From: Lachnospiraceae bacterium
GTDB taxonomy: Bacteria; Bacillota; Clostridia; Lachnospirales; Lachnospiraceae
Length of the DNA: 7,474 nucleotides
Direction of reading: 5' to 3'
NCBI GenBank assembly: GCA_009774155.1
Contig: VSNE01000131.1
Location: 1-7,474 of the forward strand
Part shown: piece by piece, positions 1 through 5,972 of the stretch
Numbering within the stretch: the stretch's first letter is position 1
Layout of the letters: each line of letters begins with the position of its first letter
Program-made: the position numbers and the translations under genes
The notes under the pieces: generated by a model
What the model saw: the letters and a program-made list of their open reading frames with translations, nothing else
What the model was told of the DNA's origin: nothing
Database searches by the model: none

Positions 1-49
1 TACTTGAAGAAATGTAAACGGAGGCGGAAACTCAAGAACGGAACACTAC

Positions 50-69
50 TTGTAATAAGTTTGTAATAA
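50..69 (+). repeat. Tandem 9-bp direct repeat TTGTAATAA inside the promoter
   Basis: TTGTAATAA occurs at 50-58 and again at 61-69, an 11-bp period that is close to one helical turn. The first copy contains the -35 hexamer and the second lies in the spacer. Spacing on one face of the helix is compatible with a regulator site, but the AT-rich content means chance is also possible. Confidence 0.35.
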
Positions 70-78
70 TGATATAAT
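50..78 (+). promoter_or_regulatory. Sigma-A type promoter for the rhamnose/export operon
   Basis: The -35 element TTGTAA (50-55; 4 of 6 matches to TTGACA) and a perfect -10 TATAAT (73-78) are separated by exactly 17 bp. Transcription would start around 84-87, giving a leader of about 50 nt before rmlB. It is the only convincing promoter seen in the window, so the downstream genes probably depend largely on it. A 9-bp tandem repeat overlaps the -35 and spacer. The assignment rests on sequence match only. Confidence 0.75.
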
Positions 79-134
79 CAACCAAAATGTAAAGCAAAAA
101 ACTGGAAAGAATACTATTTCATGGAGGACATTTT

Positions 135-1211
135 ATGAGAACCTATCTCGTAACCGGAGGAGCAGGATTCATTGGTTCCAACTACATTCATTATATGTTC
201 CGCAAATACGGCGATGATATCCGCATCATGAATGTGGATTGTCTGACCTATGCAGGGAATCTGGAAAATTTAAAGGATGTGGAGAAGAGATCCAATTATA
301 CATTTATAAAAGCGGATATCTGTGACAGCAAGGCTGTTACAGAGATTTTTGAGGAGAATGACATTGACCGCGTTGTCCACTTTGCGGCAGAGAGCCATGT
401 GGACCGCAGCATCAAGGCTCCGGATGTCTTCGTAAAGACGAATGTGCTGGGAACTCTGGTCATGCTGAACGCGGCCAAAGCGGCATGGGAGCTGCCGGAC
501 GGCAGCTACAAGGAGGACAAGAGGTTTCTGTATGTGTCCACAGATGAGGTATACGGTTCTCTGGACGACGGAGATACGTATTTTTATGAGACTACTCCGT
601 TTTCTCCGCACAGCCCGTATTCGGCGAGCAAGGCATCGGGGGATATGCTGACAAAGGCATATTTTGACACCTACAAATTTCCGTGCAATATTACAAGCTG
701 CAGCAATAATTACGGGCCGTTCCAGTTTCCGGAAAAATTAATTCCGCTTGTTATCAACAATGCCCTGCACGGCAGGCAGCTTCCGGTATACGGCGACGGC
801 AAAAATGTGCGCGACTGGCTGTATGTGGATGATCATGCCAAGGCCATTGATATGGTGCAGGAAAAAGGGCGGCTGGGCGAACGCTATAATATCGGCGGAC
901 ATAATGAAAAACAGAATATTCAGATTATTCATATTATTCTGGACACTCTGCGGGATATGCTGCCGGATGACGATCCAAGAAAGGCTTTGGTCAGTGAAAA
1001 GCTGATTACGTATGTGACGGATCGAAAGGGCCATGATCGCAGATATGCAATCGCCCCGGATAAGATTAAGTCTGAGATTGGCTGGTATCCTGAGACAATG
1101 TTTGAGGAGGGAATCAGAAAGACAATTCAATGGTTCTTTGAAAATGAAGAATGGATGAAAAACGTGACCAGCGGCGATTATCAGAAATATTACGAGGAGA
1201 TGTATCAATAA
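135..1211 (+). CDS. rfbB: dTDP-glucose 4,6-dehydratase (RmlB/RfbB)
   Basis: This cytosolic enzyme converts dTDP-glucose to dTDP-4-keto-6-deoxyglucose, the second step of dTDP-L-rhamnose synthesis. It is an extended short-chain dehydrogenase. The NAD-binding glycine motif TGGAGFIGS is at residues 7-15. The catalytic triplet T136-D137-E138 lies in STDEVYG, and the YxxxK pair is Y162/K166 in PYSASK. NNYGP (191-195) and RDWLYVDDH (226-234) are typical nucleotide-sugar contact segments. At 358 residues it is close to the usual 350-360, so it is complete. The start is set by GGAGG at 123-127, 7 nt upstream. It is the first gene after the promoter and is followed by a 57-bp gap holding a hairpin. 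The product could also feed other 6-deoxyhexoses, but the neighbouring rmlA and rmlC point to rhamnose. Confidence 0.96.
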   Translation: MRTYLVTGGAGFIGSNYIHYMFRKYGDDIRIMNVDCLTYAGNLENLKDVEKRSNYTFIKADICDSKAVTEIFEENDIDRVVHFAAESHVDRSIKAPDVFVKTNVLGTLVMLNAAKAAWELPDGSYKEDKRFLYVSTDEVYGSLDDGDTYFYETTPFSPHSPYSASKASGDMLTKAYFDTYKFPCNITSCSNNYGPFQFPEKLIPLVINNALHGRQLPVYGDGKNVRDWLYVDDHAKAIDMVQEKGRLGERYNIGGHNEKQNIQIIHIILDTLRDMLPDDDPRKALVSEKLITYVTDRKGHDRRYAIAPDKIKSEIGWYPETMFEEGIRKTIQWFFENEEWMKNVTSGDYQKYYEEMYQ

Positions 1212-1221
1212 GCAGAAAACC

Positions 1222-1243
1222 GGCAGTATCTGAGGGTACTGCC
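1222..1243 (+). terminator. Intercistronic hairpin after rfbB, possible partial terminator or attenuator
   Basis: A perfect 7-bp inverted repeat, GGCAGTA (1222-1228) and TACTGCC (1237-1243), flanks an 8-nt loop. An outer AAA/TTT pairing (1217-1219 with 1246-1248) is possible across a CC/CC internal loop. The downstream tract (CCTTTGCGTTCATT) is only weakly T-rich, so it is unlikely to be a full terminator. It begins 10 nt after the rfbB stop codon and could reduce read-through into the next genes or stabilise the rfbB transcript. Confidence 0.5.
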
Positions 1244-1268
1244 CCTTTGCGTTCATTGAGGAAACAGT

Positions 1269-2246
1269 ATGAAAAGACAACTGTGGGTTCCTGCGCTGGG
1301 AATACTGCTGAGCGGTCTGGCATTTGCCTTCGGCCGTACAGGCTCAGAAGAAAATGGCTTTACCCTTTCCCGGTTCCATAATGCGGACGCCAAATTTCTG
1401 GGAGACAAGATTATTACCAGTGTGGAGGAGGGAATTTGTATCCTGAATCTGGACGGGGAGATTGTAAGGAGGCTTGACGGCCTGTCTGCGTCCTGGATTT
1501 ATGCACAGGACAGGGAGCGCGTAGTTGCTTACAGCAACCATGCCAACGAAACTCATATTCTGCGGCTGTCCGAAAATTATGAAAAGCTGGAAGATAATAC
1601 GGCGCTTATAACAGATACTCTGGCAATTGATCCGATTATTGTAAAAGCAGGGGAGGACTGGCTTCTGACCCATACAACCATTGACGGAACGATCAATAAT
1701 CCGGAGCCGGGGGGAGACAACGGCCTTTATACGGTAAAATTATACCGTTCCCAAAATCTGGAGGACTGGGAGTTTGTGACGGACATCATCAGCCTCAGAA
1801 AGAATCTGGAGGACGGGGATATCCGTTATGCGGACGGCGTGCTCTATTATTTTTTTGAGAGAGAGGAATATGACAAGGGGCCGTCAGCTATCTGTGTGAC
1901 GACCTCCAAAGACGGAGGAGAGACATGGAGCGAGGTAAAGGAGCTGCTTCCTGCCGGAGCAGATAATGAAATGGCAGGCTGTGAGCGGACAGAGACAGGC
2001 TGGAGGCTTTATGTGAGCAGTGATTATGCCTGCGTGGGAGAGAGCTATCAGGGCGCGTCTGTCTACTATGCGGATTATACGCCGGATTTTGAACCGGTCC
2101 GGACTTATCGGCAGTCTGCAATGCCGGATAATCAGGCAGTGAGGCTTTATGAAGTAAAAGAGATAGGCGGACAGCTTTATTTTTTATTTGCCAGAAATTT
2201 TCTGACGGACTGTGATTTGCTGTTGCGCACGATAAAAGGAGAATAA
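1269..2246 (+). CDS. Exported Asp-box (BNR-like) beta-propeller protein, function unknown
   Basis: I do not recognise a specific family name. Residues 1-20 look like a signal peptide or signal anchor: MKRQ, then a hydrophobic core, with AFA (18-20) as a possible signal peptidase I site. There is no lipobox cysteine. A perfect Asp-box S-x-D-x-G-x-T-W is at 213-220, with a degenerate relative around 161-168 (SQNLEDWE). Short beta-rich blocks alternating with turns suggest a sialidase-like or five-bladed glycosidase-like propeller. IRYADGVLYYFFERE (185-199) resembles an active-site blade of such folds, but no catalytic set can be assigned. The start has GAGG (1258-1261) 7 nt upstream. It stands between rfbB and rfbA, ending 17 nt before rfbA, so it is probably co-expressed. 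Possible roles are trimming, binding or processing of the exported glycan. Databases may label it exo-alpha-sialidase; activity on sialic acid is unsupported here. Confidence 0.8.
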   Translation: MKRQLWVPALGILLSGLAFAFGRTGSEENGFTLSRFHNADAKFLGDKIITSVEEGICILNLDGEIVRRLDGLSASWIYAQDRERVVAYSNHANETHILRLSENYEKLEDNTALITDTLAIDPIIVKAGEDWLLTHTTIDGTINNPEPGGDNGLYTVKLYRSQNLEDWEFVTDIISLRKNLEDGDIRYADGVLYYFFEREEYDKGPSAICVTTSKDGGETWSEVKELLPAGADNEMAGCERTETGWRLYVSSDYACVGESYQGASVYYADYTPDFEPVRTYRQSAMPDNQAVRLYEVKEIGGQLYFLFARNFLTDCDLLLRTIKGE

Positions 2247-2263
2247 TAAGGAGGGTTTTTGTA

Positions 2264-3133
2264 ATGAAGGGTATTATTTTAGCAGGCGGTTCCGGGACAA
2301 GACTGTATCCGCTTACCAAAGCTGTATCCAAACAGATTATGCCGGTTTATGACAAACCGATGATTTACTATCCGCTTTCCATTTTGATGCTGGCAGGTAT
2401 CCGGGAAATATTGATTATCTCCACCCCAAGGGATCTGCCGGTATTTGAGGAGCTGTTAGGCGACGGGAGCCAGCTTGGCATGAGATTTGAATATGCTGTC
2501 CAGGAGCAGCCCAGGGGGCTTGCGGATGCATTTATCATCGGCGCGGACTTTATCGGAAAAGACAGTGCGGCTTTGATTCTGGGAGACAATATTTTCTATG
2601 GACAGAGCTTTTCCCAGGTGCTTAAGCGGGTGGCGTCCCATGAGGAAGGAGCGACGATTTTCGGCTATTATGTGCGTGATCCGAGGGAATACGGCGTAGT
2701 GGAATTTGACGAAAATGGGATGGCGGTTTCCATTGAGGAGAAGCCGGAGCATCCGAAATCCAACTATGCGGTGCCGGGACTGTATTTTTATGATAATGAC
2801 GTGGTGGAGATTGCGAAAAATGTAAAGCCTTCGGCCCGGGGAGAGATTGAGATTACCAGTATCAATAATGAATATCTGAGAAGAGGCGCTTTGCGTGTGG
2901 AAACCCTTGGCCGCGGATTTGCATGGCTGGATACAGGGAATCATGACGCGCTTTTGGACGCTGCGGATTTTGTGGCTGCCTTTCAGAAAAGACAGGGGCT
3001 GTATATTTCCTGTATAGAAGAGATTGCTTACCGGAGAAAATTCATTGACAAGGAACAGCTTCTGAAGCTGGCCGAGCCTTTAATGAAAACAGCTTACGGT
3101 CAGTATCTGGTGGAGGTAGCCAACGGGCTGTAG
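2264..3133 (+). CDS. rfbA: Glucose-1-phosphate thymidylyltransferase (RmlA/RfbA)
   Basis: This enzyme joins dTTP and glucose-1-phosphate to make dTDP-glucose, the first and normally feedback-inhibited step of the rhamnose pathway. The nucleotide-binding loop GGSGTRLYP is at residues 8-16, followed by KQIMPVYDKPM (23-33), QEQPRGLADAF (80-90) and LGDNIFYG (106-113, with metal-binding D108). EEKPEHPKSNYAVPGLYFYD spans 158-177, with K160 as a likely substrate contact. RGEIEITSINNEYL (192-205) and WLDTGNHDALL (221-231, D223) complete the set. Its 289 residues match the short RmlA class (about 290), so it is full length. AAGGAGG at 2248-2254 sits 9 nt before the ATG, just after the previous stop codon, so translation may be coupled to the upstream propeller gene. 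Confidence 0.97.
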   Translation: MKGIILAGGSGTRLYPLTKAVSKQIMPVYDKPMIYYPLSILMLAGIREILIISTPRDLPVFEELLGDGSQLGMRFEYAVQEQPRGLADAFIIGADFIGKDSAALILGDNIFYGQSFSQVLKRVASHEEGATIFGYYVRDPREYGVVEFDENGMAVSIEEKPEHPKSNYAVPGLYFYDNDVVEIAKNVKPSARGEIEITSINNEYLRRGALRVETLGRGFAWLDTGNHDALLDAADFVAAFQKRQGLYISCIEEIAYRRKFIDKEQLLKLAEPLMKTAYGQYLVEVANGL

Positions 3134-3164
3134 GATTGATTGAGTTTAGGAAGGAATATAGAAG

Positions 3165-3716
3165 ATGGGAAAGATTACAGTAGAGACCTGCAAGATTGAG
3201 GGACTGAAGATTATTACTCCGGCGGTGTTCGGGGATGAACGGGGTTATTTTATGGAAACCTATAATTATAACGATTATGCGGCCGCGGGGCTTGATATGA
3301 AGTTTGTGCAGGACAATCAGTCCTGCTCCAAAAAAGGAGTGCTGCGGGGACTGCATTTTCAGATTAATTATCCCCAGGACAAGCTGGTGCGCGTGGTCAG
3401 CGGAGAGGTATTTGATGTGGCGGTGGATCTGCGCGCAGGTTCCGAAACCTACGGAGAATGGTACGGCGCTGTATTGTCAGCGGAGAATAAGAAGCAGTTT
3501 TTTATTCCTAAAAATTTTGCCCACGGCTTTCTGGTGCTTTCTGATTATGCGGAATTTGTCTATAAATGTACGGATTTCTATCATCCTAATGACGAGGGCG
3601 GCCTGATGTGGAATGATCCGAAGATTGGCGTGAAATGGCCCGTTCCGGAGGGAATGGAGCTGATTATTTCCGAGAAGGATCAGAAGTGGGGCGGTATCGG
3701 AGAACTGAGAAAGTAA
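3165..3716 (+). CDS. rfbC: dTDP-4-dehydrorhamnose 3,5-epimerase (RmlC/RfbC)
   Basis: This enzyme epimerises dTDP-4-keto-6-deoxyglucose at C3 and C5 to dTDP-4-keto-L-rhamnose, the third pathway step. It is a cupin-fold cytosolic protein. FGDERGYFMETY (22-33) and VLRGLHFQ (59-66, catalytic-base H64) are clear family signatures. They are followed by QDKLVRVVSGEVFDVAVDLR (71-90), PKNFAHGF (115-122) and FVYKCTDFY (131-139, with Y133 as the likely catalytic acid). The length of 183 residues is normal. The ribosome site AGGAAGGA (3148-3155) lies about 9 nt before the ATG. The gene begins 31 bp after rfbA, and its stop codon overlaps the ribosome site of the next gene, which suggests coupled translation into the exporter. 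The terminal reductase gene rmlD does not follow. Confidence 0.96.
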   Translation: MGKITVETCKIEGLKIITPAVFGDERGYFMETYNYNDYAAAGLDMKFVQDNQSCSKKGVLRGLHFQINYPQDKLVRVVSGEVFDVAVDLRAGSETYGEWYGAVLSAENKKQFFIPKNFAHGFLVLSDYAEFVYKCTDFYHPNDEGGLMWNDPKIGVKWPVPEGMELIISEKDQKWGGIGELRK

Positions 3717-3720
3717 GGAG
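3715..3720 (+). promoter_or_regulatory. Ribosome binding site fixing the permease start
   Basis: AAGGAG overlaps the rfbC TAA (3714-3716) and ends 7 nt before the ATG at 3728. It therefore favours 3728 over the in-frame ATG at 3635, which lies inside rfbC and has no comparable site. Confidence 0.8.
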
Positions 3721-3727
3721 AACCCAT

Positions 3728-4540
3728 ATGGTTCATATGTTTAGAGACTTTTGGAAAAGCCGCAGACTGATCTGGAAGCTTTCCAGAAACGATTTTAAGA
3801 CCCGGTATGCAGGCTCCTATTTTGGCGTGGTGTGGGCTATGATCCAGCCGGTCGTGATTGTGCTGGTGTACTGGTTCGTATTTCAGATCGGCCTGAATAA
3901 TGCAACGGCCGAATTAAAGCAGGGGATTCATGTGCCCTTTGTTCTGTGGCTGGTGAGCGGTATCGTGCCGTGGTTTTATTTTTCCGAAAGCTTAAGCAAC
4001 GGAACGAATGCATTGCTGGAATATAATTATCTGGTGAAAAAGGTTGTGTTTAATATCGACATCCTTCCGCTGGTGAAGACGACGGCGGCGCTGTTTATTC
4101 ATGGCTTTTTTGTACTGTTTATGGTGCTTTTGTTTGCGCTGTACGGATACTGTCCCGGGATTCATACGCTTAAGATTATTTATTTCAGCGCCAGCCTGAC
4201 GGTATTCGTTACAGGACTCTGCATGCTGACCAGCTCTCTCGTTGTGTTTTTCAGAGATTTAAGCCAGATTATCAATATTTTTTTACAGGTGGGCATCTGG
4301 ATGACGCCGATTATGTGGTCTTTGGAGGATCTTCTGGCAAAATATCCGTTTCTGGCAATACTGAAGCTGAATCCGCTGTGCTACATTGTATACGGTTATC
4401 GTGCGGTGCTGTTTCGGACCGGTTCCGTTGCGCAGCTAGGATGGATGAATCTTTATTTCTGGGGAATAACGGCTCTGGTATGGGCAGCCGGAAGCCATGT
4501 ATTCAGCCGGCTGAAGGTACATTTTGCGGATGTGCTGTAG
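3728..4540 (+). CDS. ABC-2 type polysaccharide export permease (Wzm/TagG-like)
   Basis: This membrane subunit of an ABC exporter would form the channel that moves lipid-linked glycan across the cytoplasmic membrane. It has 270 residues, typical of the Wzm/RfbA/TagG group. The amphipathic N-terminal block LSRNDFKTRYAGSYFGVVW (18-36) is characteristic of the family. About six hydrophobic segments follow, near 33-54, 70-88, 118-139, 149-174, 181-198 and 238-257. The C-terminus FSRLKVHFADVL (259-270) matches the usual basic tail ending in FADVL. Two in-frame ATGs (3728 and 3737) lie close together, and the ribosome site favours the first. It starts 11 bp after rfbC, and its ATPase partner begins 65 bp downstream. 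A teichoic acid exporter is the main alternative, but the linked rhamnose genes favour a rhamnose polysaccharide. Confidence 0.93.
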   Translation: MVHMFRDFWKSRRLIWKLSRNDFKTRYAGSYFGVVWAMIQPVVIVLVYWFVFQIGLNNATAELKQGIHVPFVLWLVSGIVPWFYFSESLSNGTNALLEYNYLVKKVVFNIDILPLVKTTAALFIHGFFVLFMVLLFALYGYCPGIHTLKIIYFSASLTVFVTGLCMLTSSLVVFFRDLSQIINIFLQVGIWMTPIMWSLEDLLAKYPFLAILKLNPLCYIVYGYRAVLFRTGSVAQLGWMNLYFWGITALVWAAGSHVFSRLKVHFADVL

Positions 4541-4605
4541 CCATGATCGGCGCAGGGGACAATAAAAGGGCAGATATACCGTGAGATGATAAGTAAGAGG
4601 TATTT

Positions 4606-5898
4606 ATGGGAGTGTCTATGGGCAGCGAGGCAATCAAATTAGAGCATATTACAAAAATATATAAATTATACAACAGGAATCGGGACAGACTTAAGGATTC
4701 TCTGGGACTGACAAGAAAAAAATGCTACAGCGAGCACTACGCGCTTAAGGATGTGAGCATGAATATCCGTCAGGGAGAGACAGTAGGCATCATTGGCGTC
4801 AACGGCTCCGGCAAGTCCACGATTCTTAAAATTATCACCGGCGTTCTGAATGCCACCAGCGGAAATATGGAGATTAACGGACGTATTTCCGCCCTTCTGG
4901 AGCTGGGGGCAGGTTTTAATATGGAGTATACCGGGCTGGAAAATGTATATCTGAATGGCACTATGCTGGGTTTTTCCGAGGAAGAGATCAGCAGCCGCCT
5001 GCAGGATATTCTGGATTTTGCGGATATCGGGGAGTTTATCCATCAGCCGGTAAAAACCTATTCCAGCGGGATGTTTGTACGTCTGGCCTTTGCCGTCGCC
5101 ATTAATATTGATCCGGAGATTTTGATTGTGGATGAAGCGCTGTCGGTGGGAGATGTGTTTTTTCAGGCAAAATGCTATCATAAATTCGAGGAATTCAAGA
5201 AGATGGGCAAGACGATTCTGTTTGTCAGCCATGATCTGACCAGCATTGCCAAATACTGCGACCGTGTGATTCTTCTGAACAAAGGCGTGAAGCTGGCGGA
5301 GGGTTCTCCGAAGGATATGGTTAATATGTATAAGAAGCTGCTTGTCCATCAGCTGGATGAAGAGACGCTGGAGGATGTGAGCGGTAAGAGCGATATCAGT
5401 AAGCATGCAGAGGACGGGAAAGCCTGGAAGGATCATTTTGAGGTAAATCCAACTCTCCTTGATTACGGAGAGAAGCAGGCGGAGATTGTGGATTTCTGTA
5501 TCATTGATCAGTACGGGCAGTTTTCCAATATTATTGAAAAGGGTTCTGCCTGCCGGATTAAGGCAAGGCTGGTTTTTCACAGCCAGGTAAAAAATCCTAT
5601 CTTTACAATTACTATCAGGAACAAACAGGGAACGGATATTACCGGAACCAACAGTATGTTTGAACGGGTGGAGACAGGAACCGTGGAAGCGGGCGAGACA
5701 AGGATTGTCACCTATACTCAGCGGATTGATCTGCAGGGCGGGGATTATCTGATTTCCCTTGGATGCACCGGGTATGCGGGGGATGAGTTTAAGGTGTACC
5801 ACAGGCTTTATGATCTGGTGGGAATGACCGTGCTGTCGGATAAGGATACTGTGGGGTTTTATGATATGAATACGGTGATTACCATTGAGAACGGATGA
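4606..5898 (+). CDS. ABC exporter ATPase with C-terminal glycan-recognition domain (Wzt-like)
   Basis: This ATPase would power the neighbouring permease. The nucleotide-binding domain occupies roughly residues 8-245. It shows Walker A GVNGSGKST (64-72), LLELGAGF (97-104) as in polysaccharide exporters, signature YSSGMFVRLAFAVA (152-165), Walker B EILIVDEALS (171-180, E177) and the switch histidine in FVSHD (206-210, H209). After a charged linker (about 246-285), a beta-rich domain runs to residue 430, starting near KQAEIVDFCIIDQYG. This matches the Wzt_C type that, in E. coli O8/O9a, binds the modified glycan end before export. The total length of 430 is close to those proteins and well beyond plain ATPases of about 250. 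AAGAGG (4595-4600) lies 5 nt before ATG 4606; ATG 4618 in the same frame is a possible alternative start with a weak GGGAG. The stop is 74 bp before the methyltransferase-kinase gene. Confidence 0.94.
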   Translation: MGVSMGSEAIKLEHITKIYKLYNRNRDRLKDSLGLTRKKCYSEHYALKDVSMNIRQGETVGIIGVNGSGKSTILKIITGVLNATSGNMEINGRISALLELGAGFNMEYTGLENVYLNGTMLGFSEEEISSRLQDILDFADIGEFIHQPVKTYSSGMFVRLAFAVAINIDPEILIVDEALSVGDVFFQAKCYHKFEEFKKMGKTILFVSHDLTSIAKYCDRVILLNKGVKLAEGSPKDMVNMYKKLLVHQLDEETLEDVSGKSDISKHAEDGKAWKDHFEVNPTLLDYGEKQAEIVDFCIIDQYGQFSNIIEKGSACRIKARLVFHSQVKNPIFTITIRNKQGTDITGTNSMFERVETGTVEAGETRIVTYTQRIDLQGGDYLISLGCTGYAGDEFKVYHRLYDLVGMTVLSDKDTVGFYDMNTVITIENG

Positions 5899-5955
5899 AA
5901 ACCGGCAGATTATAAAACAGGAAAGAAGGACGTTTGGCCCATAGATTAGAAGGAC

Positions 5956-5961
5956 AGGAGG
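5956..5961 (+). promoter_or_regulatory. Ribosome binding site of the methyltransferase-kinase gene
   Basis: A perfect AGGAGG lies 11 nt before ATG 5973. The ATG at 5962 touches it directly and opens a different, short frame, so it is not a usable start. The chosen frame is also open upstream to a TTG at 5934, but that codon has only AAGAAGGA 3 nt before it, a poor spacing. Confidence 0.7.
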
Positions 5962-5972
5962 ATGATATCCGA

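Noticed and set aside
1..66. Tail of an upstream gene
   Set aside because: Frame 1 is open from the window edge to a stop at 64-66 and frame 3 to a stop at 15-17, but both are too short to recognise, and the former runs into the promoter.
738..1280. Open frame of 180 codons on the - strand over the end of rfbB
   Set aside because: It is an antisense shadow of rfbB with no family signature and no supporting ribosome site seen.
3635..3727. N-terminal extension of the permease from ATG 3635
   Set aside because: It overlaps the end of rfbC in another frame, lacks a good ribosome site, and the encoded 31 residues do not look like family sequence. The start at 3728 is well placed behind AAGGAG.
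4543..4584. 13-codon mini frame between the permease and ATPase genes
   Set aside because: It is very short, has no ribosome site, and no leader-peptide features such as repeated codons or a nearby attenuator.
4666..5802. Long open frame of 378 codons on the - strand
   Set aside because: It lies wholly antisense to the well-supported ATPase gene, has no recognisable motif, and mirrors that gene's codon pattern.
1215..5908. 12-bp repeat GAAAACCGGCAG at 1215-1226 and 5897-5908
   Set aside because: It occurs just after two stop codons, but only one copy is part of a hairpin and no further copies were noticed, so chance is the simpler explanation.
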